Shown in pieces: positions 23,959-37,000 of a stretch of DNA of 64,000 bases. Location: assembly GCA_032622095.1 (NCBI GenBank), contig CP136065.1:41391503-41455502 (forward strand), written 5' to 3'. Within the stretch, counting starts at the first letter, position 1; every line of letters begins with the position of its first letter. The stretch is from Siphonodentalium dalli (lineage: Eukaryota; Mollusca; Scaphopoda; Gadilida; Siphonodentaliidae). Position numbers and translations under genes: made by a program. Under the pieces are notes generated by a model. The model was not told where the DNA came from and did not search any database. It was given only the letters and a program-made list of their open reading frames with translations.

Positions 23959-25004
23959 TCATCCCAGACAGTTCACTGGATGAACACTGTTTGAGTTCCC
24001 GTCGATGGCGGTGACAAAAAGTTCTGTTCCTGCATCATTCCACCGGAATTCGAGTTTGATTTGTCGCATCCTTCTACTAGCGCTACCTGGTATATTTACA
24101 TATATTTCTCCAAGTTTCATGATTCCACGGCTATATGTATAATAAGGGTTGATGGTATCAGTTATGAATAGCTTGACAGTCTCTTCTCTCTTTTGCACTG
24201 ATTGAGTAGGATATATGAACATATTTTTAACATCACCGGGAGATATTGTCTCGCCTTTCCGAATCAGAATATGAAACCGCCTTGCGACTGGGAAGAACAG
24301 AAAAACTTTACCTGTATACTCCACCCCATATGTGAATTTCGATATACGTGAAGATATAATTTGAGGATTGAAACCATAGATAACCCCACCCATCAAGACT
24401 GACGTGTCCGGTTCATCAGGGATAAAAACTTTCTTTCCTGGAAAGTAGCCTAGTATCTCATTCTTCATATACTCCGAACACGCAAAGCCCCCAACAAGAA
24501 TGATGTTGTGAACGTCTGGAGTATTAGGCTCGTTAAATAAGTCGTTGAGATGATCGATTATGTCCCGCGCTGCTTCCCCGAAGATGTTAAGAAACACAGA
24601 CGAATTGCACCTCAGTTTATCACCAATTTGTGTAATTCTACCTCTGGTGTAAACTTTATTTAGCATGTTTTTCAGAGTATAGCGACCGGTTTCTTTTTCG
24701 ACCATTGTCGCCAGAGAGGCGGGTACTCTCAAATTAACGTATTCATTTGTAAATGTATTAAAGCTTCTTTTGCTGATTTCAAATTCTCGCCACATATCAA
24801 TGTAAGATTCCATATCATCTCTACGCAAGCGTTCCAAAATCCTTTCACCAAGAGGAACATCACCCCCACCGAGAATTTCGTACATAAACTCGCGAAATCC
24901 GCGATCAATTGTGACCCCTCCACGTACTATTCCTGTAGTGCAGTAGATGTGTCGCAAGCGGGAATTGGCTTGCTTCTCAAGTACTGTAACATCAATGGTC
25001 CCAC
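23959..25004 (-). CDS. HSPA12-like exon 4 (last)
   Basis: The acceptor is TTATTTTTAG/GTGGGACC at 25,005/25,004; the stop TGA is at 23,961-23,959. It supplies about 348 codons: completion of GGGTID, then RGGVTIDRGF, the adenosine motif NIILVGGFACSEYM, the DTSVLMGGVIYG segment, and a beta-rich C-terminal region ending NDAGTELFVTAID. The last dozen residues (after TAID) do not look like the usual family tail and border the microsatellite, so the 3' end may have been altered. Confidence 0.9.
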
Positions 25005-28000
25005 CTAAAAATAAAACAAGCACTTGAAATTGTTGACACTGACAACTTCACTACACAATTTCCAGCATTGGCATTGGCTAACTTGGGAGGGGGTACTGTA
25101 CTTCAAATCTATGCCGAGCCACTATCTTCGGTATAGGTACAATCAAGAATTGTTTATTTTCCACAGAAATTGTGGCTGTGACAAATATTTGTACATATTG
25201 TCCATGAATTACTCTTCATGATTTGCACAAAAAAAGTTCAAATTTGCCCAAGGAAACTACCGAAATCTACCGAAGAAATGGGGGCGTCAACCTCCCTGTC
25301 CGCTCAGAGGCCTTTGACATAGTTATAAAATCAATATATTTGAGCAATAATTTGTCGAGAACGTGTAATTAAAGGCGATGACATAAACTATAAATGCTCA
25401 TATATGTTCCGCATGTCATTCCGAAGCCACCCATACCTTTTTTAATTTCATACAATGTGTTGGTGACAAATTTTTCAACTTTAGTCATCAAACTAATTCC
25501 AGAAACAAGTCGTGTCTGCGACTGGCAACAAATATTTAAAGCGAAAGTAAAACAAGAATGCACGGGTCAAGGTCACGTGGAATTCCCAGAATTTTAATAT
25601 ATTATCAAATCAAATTCCAATTGTTTAACTATACTTTCAAGTTCAATTCTGTTTTAATATCAGATAGACTTCTTGGTATGGAGGAAATTAATATTTCAAG
25701 TGTTTCTTCAATACTCTATCGGATATATATGCACATTTATTTTTTTACGCCAACATTTGTGAACTTTTCTCTCGATTATTGTCAATCAATCAGCAAGCCG
25801 GTCAAAAATTACTGGCAGTCGCAGACACGTCTTGTTTTTGGAATATGTTTGAAAAATTGTTCACAAACTCATCTGATAAAATCAAAAAAGTTATGGGTGT
25901 CTTCGGAATGACTTTCAGAAAATATATGAGTATTTATAGGTTGTTATGTCATGTCATGGAAAGTTCCACCCCAAGAGGAGGAGTGCAAATATGGATGTGT
26001 GGGAGGGTGCAACGAGAATATCCCGGACAACACAGGGCAGATGAGACCATACGCACGACCACGTCCCTGCATAATAAACTCACCTCCCATGTCAACAACA
26101 AGAAATTTAGATCCTGGTATTGAAATATCCAGTGATTGTCCTTCGTTTCCTCTCCAGGCACTTCTTGTAAAATAATGATTGCAGTAGATGGCGGCTGCTT
26201 CGGGTTCTAGCATGATAGTGAGTTGGTTTGCAGCCAGACCAGCCTGGAAGAAATAACCACACAAACGATAGATTCATATGTTAGTAAATTTTAAGAGCAA
26301 CGATCAATTACGAATTGATTCGCGATACAATTATATTACATGCTAGTATAATGCCACATCTGGGGTTACTCATCTCATATACTCCAGTGTATAATGGACG
26401 GAAGTAATATTTTGGTTTATCGGAATATTTGTTTGTTTCTTTGTCCTTCCTGTGACATCTTACCAGAAGTATAAAATGTAAAAATGCATATACGCTAATG
26501 TAAAATTTTTGCACAGATTATTTGTTTTAAATCCATATATCACCCGGTGCCCTGGTAATCGGGACGGCTAATAGCGGTGGAACGGGTAATAGCGGAACCA
26601 ACATATGTGTGTTTTCACACCCCTCTTCGTAAACGGCAACAGTAATGGAAACGACATCCAACAGTTTGTTTCCCTCGGCTCAAGGATCGTCCATTGTGAT
26701 AATTCCAGCTTCTGTGCAACAGTGCGATCCATCGCATTCAAATGAAAACATTAGGTAATACCGATACCGCCTATTTTACACATTGTTTGTGGTTTTGTGG
26801 TCCAATTTATATTTGTTGTAAGGAGCGGATGTTCACCGAAGTGTCAGAACTTGTCCTCCAATTGCTTATATTTATGTATGAATACATTCATTATACAGGA
26901 CGATAGATAGGTTTAAATAAAAATAAATCAATTTTCAAAGATACTTCTCTCAGGAAAGCGCCAAAACACATTTAGCTCTGTCCATAGCAGAATCCATTGA
27001 AAACGACAGGCTCCCTGAATCATCAACAATTGTGATGAATGGTGCGATATATGGCGCTATTACCCATCGCGTGAAGTGGGCGGATCAGTATGCATCCCAT
27101 ATCCAAGGGTCATACCGTTCGCAGAAGCACATACTTATGATGCGGACACAATGATAGTTAAATGTACAATGGACGCGAGACTATAGTCTTTGCTGATGAT
27201 AGCGAAAATGTCGATATGTTTTTGTATCATTGGACAGAAGACATGGCCGAAATGTATCTGCAATCAGAAGCTATGCGCTCCTCAAGGAATAACAGAGATA
27301 TTGTGTCGCAATCTGGGATGGTGAAGAAAGCACACATTCTTTCCATACATGCCTGTATCGGTTGCGACACCATATCGACGACATTTGGAAATGGAAAAAC
27401 AAATATGTTGAAACATGTAGACAGCTCGAGTTCAGTACATGTCTGGCATCATCAATTGCGAACGCCACACCAAAGTGGACGAGGTTGGCATTGCTGGTAC
27501 ACAACCTTACACTACACTATGGCGGGAAGATATCAGATACCTTGATAACCTTGACAACCTTGAGGCACACTAAATTCATGGACATGGTCTAAACTAGTCG
27601 AACGTAGATCAAGCTTTAAAAATTTCAACCAAACTGAACGTGCTGCTCATATTCACAGCTTAAGGATGCATCTGGCGTACATAATATATGTGTGGACGAA
27701 ACGGTACATAAACCATCTATTAGTTCCAACATAAAACGGCCCAAAACGCATAACATAGCTCGTAGCCTTCTGGAGGGACGAAAACTCACCATTATTAATC
27801 GCGATGTGGCAATTCTAAATCCGTTCTTCACTAAGTGCCGATAATAGCCATAGGTGAGCCGAATATTCATATTAGAAGATTTACCTGATAGCAGATTCTG
27901 ATTTGCCAAGTCCATAATTACCTGGACCACCTTCCATTCCATTTCATTGTCTGTTAAATCTAGGTCGCTCACACCGACAAACTATTCAACACTTCCTGGG

Positions 28001-31000
28001 AGAAGGGTCCCTCAAATCATAACATTTCAAACAATTCATTTTCCGGTGTCTAGCGTTCGATTTAAAATATTTGCTAACTATGGTATTTGTGTGTCATCTT
28101 GAACTAGAAAGGCATATGGTCGATTAGTGTACTAGCTTACAAAAGGTCATCTACATTTGTCTGTCTCATTCCTCATGGGGATAACCACATGTACACCTGG
28201 CGAACTTCCCAGGTAGCTAGTCACTTCTCAATAGATGGGTCATCACATCACAACCATAGCGAACGCATTGTGGAAGTGGTATCCCAGTGGTTAGAGTATC
28301 GGACTTGTAATGGTGTTAATGCACCGGCGTGAGTTCGCGCATCGCCGGTGGACTATCGTATCCACAACAGTGGCTTGGCCAGATTAAGCGGTGTGTGTGT
28401 GCTATATATAACCACACGCTGTTTCAAATTTCGCGCCAGGTTGTGACCCTTGGTCAAGGTCACTTGTACTGTGCTCGCTTCGTCGTACCTGGACGAGAAA
28501 TAGGGACCTGGTTGTTGGGTAAATGTAAGGCAAGAGCAATCTTGTGAAGCGCCATTATGACAGCATGCAGAAGACTTGGCATTACTCAACAGCTGGGGTA
28601 ATAATGTGAAGCTCTTAGGGCAATCGTGTGGATACGCGCTATATAAGCTCCATCAGTTTTACTATTACATACGTAGACAACTTCAGCAGTGTTTCGAAGG
28701 TTGCTAGCTGTCACATTCCCTTGGACGGATGCCTATCTGCTAAGGAGAACACCATAATGTACCGGCTACCTACACTTTTTGAACATGATCCTAAGCAGTC
28801 TACGTGACGTCCCGCAATCGTCTCGTCGAAGAGCTCCCTTCAGAGAAGAACAATACTTGCGGTGCTAGTTGTGGACATGCGCCATGATAGTGGGAATGAA
28901 ATGGTGCCACGGTATACACCATCCCTACACCAGGTGTATGTTTCAGATATAGAATGCCATGCATGTCGGTGATTTTAGTGTGGTACGATTGTATTTCCGC
29001 ATCCTTTTCGAAGCCGGTCTGAATTAAGTGGACCAGACGTATAATTTTGTCTGGATAATACTACGCTAGCCTCCCCAGAACAGTCAGATGAGCTAAAGGA
29101 TAATGTCTTTATAGAATGAAGGTATGCGTTGTTGTTATCATCATCTCGCAGGGTTAGTGTAAATATGTGGGCGGTATTTTTCAAGAAAATGTCAGTAACT
29201 GTGGTGCATTTTTTTCACTATTTATGTGTCAAGAACAATTTATAGTCTCGATGGCAATGGCTGTGAACAGTGAAAACTTTCAAAGGTCGAACGTGACCTT
29301 TATGATCATATAGGATAACTATAGAATATAATAGTTAACATGTCTCATGCAGGCAAATGGTCGGAATGGTGATGTTGCCAAGAAATCACTTGGTGTACCC
29401 AAAGTATGTTGAATTGATTGTAAGATCTCACCAACGTAGCTTTCCTGTGGATGTTCTTCGCGTTGAACAATCCACCCTTGTGTTGATGGCATTCGCACTT
29501 TCTTGAACTATACCGACCACCACCCAGCGCGAGTATGACATATCAACCAACTATCAAAGGCATCGTCTTTAAGATTACACCCCGGTCAGGGGGTGGTTAC
29601 ATAGTAGTATCCAATGGAGCACACCTGGTCCAGTTGATTAAGAACGGCTTCCAAACAGGTGGGAGGATACAATCTTAGTACACAATGAAAGCAAAGCAAA
29701 GCAACCCATGATATCCTGTCTGAGTCCACTGAAACATACCAAAAGTGGCGGTTGAGTCATGGTCCCATTTCATTTCCACTAACATGACACATGCCCACAA
29801 ACTAGCACCGCGTGTATTGTTATTATCTGCTTAGATACGTTCGGAGAGACTGGACGCCACCAATATTTTTCTAAGGATTATGATCAAGACGTGTGGGTAC
29901 GTCTTAGCAGAGAGGCATCGGTCAAATGTTAGGTTTTCAAACTTCGAAACCATATACAGAAGTTGTCCGGTTGTGTCAGTGCGTTCGATGCTTATGTGAA
30001 TTGATGAACCATATATTGAGAAGTGGCTGGCTGGGAAGATCACAAGGTGTACATGTTGTTATCCCCATTAGGTCACACAAGCTGAGCTTAGATAGAGAGG
30101 TCATTCTGAAAGCTAGTATACGCATCAACCGCATACCTTTCTAGTTGATCGCACAAGCTGATGCCCAAAATGTCATATGTAGCAGCTGAATTATACCATA
30201 TGCTACAAAGAATGAAGCTCGCCAATAATAAGGATAAGAATTCCCAGCTTTCAAGACAAAAACACTGGACACCGGCATATATATTTTTTGAAATATTCCG
30301 ATTAGTGGGACCATTCTCCCAAGAAGCGTAGAAGAATGTTGGTATGGGCGAGATAGATTAATCCGACGAAGAGACGGAAGCTGGTCCAGACAATCCTGAA
30401 TGTAGAAAATCAGAATCAGCTCAGGTATTGTTGTTTTGAATCTTGGAAGTCATGTGACTATTCGGCTCACGTATATACGGTTAAGGCCATTATGGGCGCT
30501 TAGTGCAGAATGGATTTTTAAATGCCGCATCGCGATTATTAAGTGGGTTTTCATTCTTCCAGAAGGCTACGAGCTATGTTGGAACTAGTAGATGGCTTAT
30601 ATACCGTTTCGTCCATACATATCGATATTATGACAAAAAGTTGATATTAGTATGTGAAAATATCGACTTATTTTCAATTTCTGGAAGGCAGTTTGGCCGC
30701 CATCTTGAATGTGAGTATCAATTGCCAAACTCAACCGAATACCTCATATCAATATTCCATATGAACATGTAATTGTGTGTAGCATTCGCGTAACATCTAT
30801 ATACGTCCATCGTAAGAAAGTAAAAGGAATGTAGGCGATTTTTCAATTTCAGTCGCCAATTTGGCCGCCATTTTCGATTTGGAAAACAATTTCTTGCATG
30901 AGATGTAAGATAATTACTTCGACTCAGTATTTCCAACTCAACTGTCAGAATGTGTGGAGTTGTCACGACAATAATGCCCAATGATGTGAATATGAGTGAT

Positions 31001-34000
31001 TTTTCAAAATCTGTCCGCAATTGTTGGCCATTTTTAATTTGGGGGACTTTTATTTGGATGTGATATAAGAACAGTTCTTCGTCTCATTGTTCCCAACTAA
31101 CAATAGTAAGCATGTATGGAGTTGTCGTGACAATAACGCTCACTGATGTTAAAATTCGTGATTTTCGGCGATATTTCTATTTCTCTGTGGCCATTTTGGC
31201 CGCCATCTTGGATTTGGGTGAATATTCCTCAACTCAGGCATAAGAGGAATCCTAGCTCGAGTATCTCCTGCACATATATATGCATGGTGTTGTTATGATA
31301 TCATTGATTCTAAACAGACATTGCGTTAATTAGCGTCGATTCGGCTTTGACGGGATTATACCGGCACTTGGGAAAACGTGATATCGGACACAAATATCCA
31401 ACAAGGAATGTATATTATGGTCCCCGTGTGTTCGACAATGACTCTTCTATACGATATATGTATAAAATCACACCAAGGTGCCCATTGTTCCCACAGAGAT
31501 AACGAAAGGTGGTGAAATTAAAAATAAATATTCACATTTTTGGCCACCAAATTGGATTTTTGTTCGGATATTTGGTTAGTTTGTAAAGCTGCTTTCACAT
31601 ACATTTCACGTGCGTTCACGTTCTACGGAATCTCATGCGTCGAATGATACCAATGGCTAATATTTACCAATTTGTTTTATGTTAGGACCTGTTTGTTGCC
31701 CCAACGACCAGACTACTGCAGTGATTTGAACTCACATAAATACGAGAATTATATTTCTAATGACCAAATTTCGTCGCATCAGTGCTATAATATCGTATAA
31801 CCAACATGTTCAACTTTCCGAGAAAATGAAGGTTGAAGTTTTCAGACAACATTTCTCCTAATGTTGACAAAGCACGACGTATTGTTGTATTTATCCCAAT
31901 GAAAATTACATTAGCTGTCCATTGAACCACATATTTTTTGTGTTTACTCCCTCGTTTTCTTTTAAAAAGCAATAACTTGTTTGGAGATACAACCTTTTGC
32001 GTACGCCAACGACGATTGGTTTCCGTGCTATAATGAAGCTGTGCTAATAAATACAGATTAAGCTAAATATGGTGGCAATCGCATGTGTCTATAAACTAAA
32101 AAGTGCCTATTCTACATTATGAATATTCACTCATGTGCATCATCATACAGAAATTTGTGGAACAATCACAAAATTTAAATCACCAAATGATCACGTGACT
32201 AACATGGAGATACGACCATATAGCACACATTTGAGAAGTTACAAACACAAAACAGAAGTCACGTGGACCACCTGAAGCATCCGATTGGCTGCTGTTGGAC
32301 ATACGACCTAAAAGCACGAATAATTGTGAAGATCGCTGGAGATACGACATTTGTGTCACTGGTTTGTGAGAATATTTGCCATCCAATGCAAAAACAGTTT
32401 GGTCCATCGGATTGGATTTTTTCTCACGATTCGAATGATATCAAATACTCATTTCCCGCCAAAGGGAGTTACGACCTTATAGCACTGATGCGACGCAATG
32501 TATACGTATATACGGACAAATAGAAGATAGCTACCACTTTATATTCCAATTCCAGCGCTGTATGATATGATTTAGTCTCGCATTTAAATTTATACATGAC
32601 AATTACATATAGCGGATATTGAGAAACAGAGCATTATATGCAATAGTCATATAGCATAACTATGTACAAATAGGCATAATTTATGTGCTTGATAATCTTC
32701 CAACTACTGCTACCCATCCGCCAGTATTGTTGTTAATGGTGGCGACACCATAACTGTGAAAACGAATCAAACAATCTTCGAAGAATTTCAAAAATATATA
32801 TATCATACAAATCGATTCCAATAGTCCTGTAGAGCTCCAAAATAACTTTTATTACACGCTTGTTCCTAGAAGTACAGTGTTATTGCTGTTCCATATTTAC
32901 AAATCCGTATGGAACGTACGTCCCATACGCATCTCGTTGACGTAAAATGACGTACATGACGTTCGCCTCAACCATGAAACTGGAACTATTTAAATAAAAG
33001 AATAATCACACATGACAAACACGCCCTGTATGAGCGCAAGCGCCTCTTGTTCTATCCTTCCGCGACAGCATTCGTGCCGTATCGACATACCCATGTACAC
33101 ATCGTGTCGTTCTGTGTATGTATATTTAACCCTTTACCCAACAAAATGGCAAAAACCGGCCAAATAAAGCTTCAACAGCCTAAAATATCTTCGGTCTGTC
33201 TCAATAGAACCATACAAATATGGATATCATTGGAACCGGCTCCTTGACCACATTGTGATAGTTACAGTTATGCCCTGTGCCAATGCATTCTCTTATATAT
33301 GCGAGTCGACCATAGGTCGCCTCGCATATATAAGAGAATGCATTGGCCTAAAAAATATCTTTTTTTAACACATTTTACCATTTTTTCTTACATTCTTTAA
33401 CAATTTTATAATTTTTAATGTGTTAAGCCAATGCATTCTCTTATATATGCGAGGCGACCTATGGTCGACTCGCATATATAAGAGAATGCATTGGCACAGG
33501 GCCCTTCTGTTGGGTAAAGGGTTAACACAAAATATGCCGGTCAGTTTGAGTAATCTCAAAGCGATGTAAAAAAAACCTAGAATCCGTTCCGCATTAATGA
33601 ATTATATGTAACTACCCTTTCTGTGAAATAGATCAATCAAGGAACAAATAATAACAAAGGTCATATTCCCCGCGTTGATGGGTCAATATCAATGGGCGTA
33701 AGTTAGAGTAGATATTCATAGTATGATCCATTATGAAATATGTTTAATGTAAACTTACCTGCTGAGCCGCCTCTCTCATGAACTGCTTGGCTGCTTCGGA
33801 CCAGATTGATGGGACTGTCAGCACAAAGTTAATATCTCCCAGTACTATGGGTATTGATGCATTGATTGTAATTGCTGCCATCAGATGGTCCTTTATACAT
33901 TCAATGACTGCAGCAAACACATCCATCGCCCTCATTGTCTTACCACCCTCTTCCGGCAGGTGTATATGGCGATTAAGGTCCTGAAAGAGCGGATATACAT

Positions 34001-37000
34001 GGGACTACATCCTCAAATTGACATGGAATATATTGGGTGATACTGGCACGGCTGCACCAACATCACATATTAGTTCGTAGTCCAGGCACATTAGGGTTCA
34101 CTACAGGGACACAAATCGGAGAAAGCTGATTTTTTTCTGGGATTGATAAGAACATGTTTATGAACTACACAGCAAGAGTCCCCGAATCGTGATTTTTGGG
34201 AATGGTTCAAATTTTGACGGATGCGAGTCATATTCACCAGGGTCACATATACACGAACGGTATTATCTGTTCTGCAGTCCCATCACCGCGTGTATCCCTT
34301 CTCCGAAAGGTTACACATATCAGCTGCACAACTTTAAGACTGATATACTAAGACAGATGGAGCCAAAATAAGTATTTATAGATAAACAAAGATGAATAAC
34401 CATAGAACGAAAAACCTAAATAAAACGTTTGAACACGCGTACCAAATTGCATTGAGATCTGAACACTACTGTTCAATTTATGACCTGCATGGACATACAT
34501 CTTGCGGACCAAAAAGCCAACATCACTAGATAAACAAAGACGAATAACTCTAGAATGTTCTCATAGTAGTGAACATCCATACAAAATTTCATTGAGATCT
34601 GGACACTGCTGTTCAAGTTATGACCAACACTACCAGATAAACAAAGATGAATAACTCTAGAATGGAAAACACGAACAAAACGATTAGCCATCTATTGAAT
34701 GTACTCATATAGTAGTGAGTATATATACCAACTGTCTTTGAGTTCCGAGAACTACTGTTGAAGTTATGAACTGAACAGACATCGGACGGACCAAAAAGCC
34801 AACATTCCACATAAACAAAGATCAATAACTCTAGAATGGAAACCCCAAACAAAACGATTGAACACGCCATTGAATTTCCTCATAGTAGTGAACATCCGTA
34901 CCAATTTGCATTGCGATCCTAGCAATATTGTTCAACTTATGACATGAATTTGACGGACGTACAGCCGTATATATCAGATAGTCATTTGTTTTCACAACCG
35001 CCTTAACGGACGCTCATCCATTGTTTTCTAATTTTGTCACTGTTTTTCAAATGATTTTAGACGAATAACCATGTTCGATGACGTAGACGTTTGTTCACTA
35101 GTTCTGTATATTTTTTTCCAGCGCTTCTTTGGAGTTAATGTCCATCGAACCGAAAGCACGATCGACTAGTATTATCACCCACTCGAACCAAGGAGTGCAT
35201 CGTTTGGAATGACACATTTAGATGTCCCTCAACTCAGTTAACCCTTTACCCAACAGAACGGCCCTGTGCCAATGCATTCTCTTATATATGCGAGTCGACC
35301 ATAGGTCGCCTCACATATATAAGAGAATGCATTGGCTTAACACATTAAAAATTATAAAATTGTTAAAGAATGTAAGAAAAAATGGTAAAAAGTGTTAAAA
35401 AAAGTTTTTTTTTAGGCCAATGCATTCTCTTATATATGCGAGGCGACCTATGGTCGACTCGCATATATAAGAGAATGCACTGGCACAGGGCATAACTGAA
35501 ACTATCACAATGTGGTCAAGGAGTCGGTTCCAATGATATCCATATTTGTATGGTTCTATTGAGACAGACCGAAGATATTTTAGGCTGTTGAAGCTTTATT
35601 TGGCCGGTTTTGGCCGGTTTGTTGGGTAAAGGGTTAAAGCTTGAGAATCGGTCCCGATTTTCACACATGTTGTGGTTCGAACCGGTGCCAATCTTGCCTA
35701 GCCCTGTCTGCGATGATCGTATCCACGACCCAACCACTTCGGCTACGGGGAAATCCTTAAAATGGTTGGGAAGCGGATCAGTTTGAACATGGGTTAATCG
35801 CCAACGATTGAGGTTTTGAAGCTTGTCGCATGAGGATTTGTGCCAATTTACCATCTGCATTAACATCAACAGGTACGTGTATGCCCGGTATTCGTCGCGT
35901 CCAGTGGGTGTACTACAATCGAAGAAAGGCATGTGTTTCTGCTTAACTGCATACACTGACGTTTATTCGAAAATTACCATTATAGTCATTACAAAAACAC
36001 ACGCTTGGATAACACCGCCAGAAACAGGTTCATATTAGGTTATTGTTATTTTATTTAATTTTTTTTTAGTTTTTAGCTTCAGGTGGAACTGAAACTTAAG
36101 AAAGTTTCTATCAATTTAAATGCCGTTGGGTTGCGAAAGGATTAAGTTGAGGAGCAACGCACGCAGGAAAAATGACGTCATCGTAAACAAGGCGTCTCTT
36201 CCATTTCAAATCGTACGTGTCTCGCTTGAAGTTGAATTTGCTTCGGAAGCGTTTTACTTTGTGGTGGGATTACTATTCTAATCATAATGACATGATACAT
36301 GTCTGCACCTATTCGGTTGCTTTGTTTGCATGTGAGTTTCCTTGAAGACTTTTAGGAATTCTCGGACGTTTTGAACTTACTGAAGACGTGAAGTGAATCC
36401 CCCGTCCTGATGCCGCCGAGTTCAACTTGAGTTTAGTGAAGACGGAATCGACTACCTAGTCAACCCATGTTTGGTTTTAGCAGGTCTTTACAATCCTCAA
36501 CGAGTTTCAAGAATGAGATGCAGGATTTGTAGGCCCACGTGGTGATAAATTTCAGTTTCATTTTCTTTTCATTGGAACCAGTGGTGAGTGTCCAGAGGCG
36601 GAGCCAGTAATGGCTGGATATTTGATGGATTATTCATGTTTATTTATTGCTAGCTGGGGTACCCGGCGTTGCTCCGGCGAATAATGCTTAAACTGTTCGT
36701 GGCATTCAAGTCATTTTAAATAGGTAATAGTCATCTGGGGTAATCAGCACCTATTGCATGGCTGAAACTGACAGACCATCTATATAAAGTTACATCTATC
36801 TCTTAAGTTGACAATACAGGTTCTTTATTGCTAATTATTAGTGCCTCTTTAAGTCATTTGAGGTCAACAGCACCTAACATGTGACATTCCCTGTTTCATT
36901 TTACTTTTGTGCAGCAATTTCCCCCCATTTTCTTCTGGGCCGATAGTAAACGTTCTTTATTGACCATATAATTTATTAGCCCCCCTTTATGTCACGAGGT

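Larger units (their letters stand above)
26244..33758 (-). other. HSPA12-like intron 2 (7.5 kb)
   Basis: The intron runs from GTAAGT (33,758) to CTTCCAG (26,244). It contains an opposite-strand decayed transposon-type ORF, a SINE, degenerate tandem repeats and a TTAA element, each listed separately. Nothing is recognised in 28,600-30,600 or 31,250-33,100 apart from short inverted words such as CGTCGCATCAGTGCTATA (about 31,773 and 32,475). Confidence 0.7.

Noticed and set aside
23561-24014. Met/Asp/Ile-rich frames
   Set aside because: They are translations of the GAT/ATG microsatellite on both strands.
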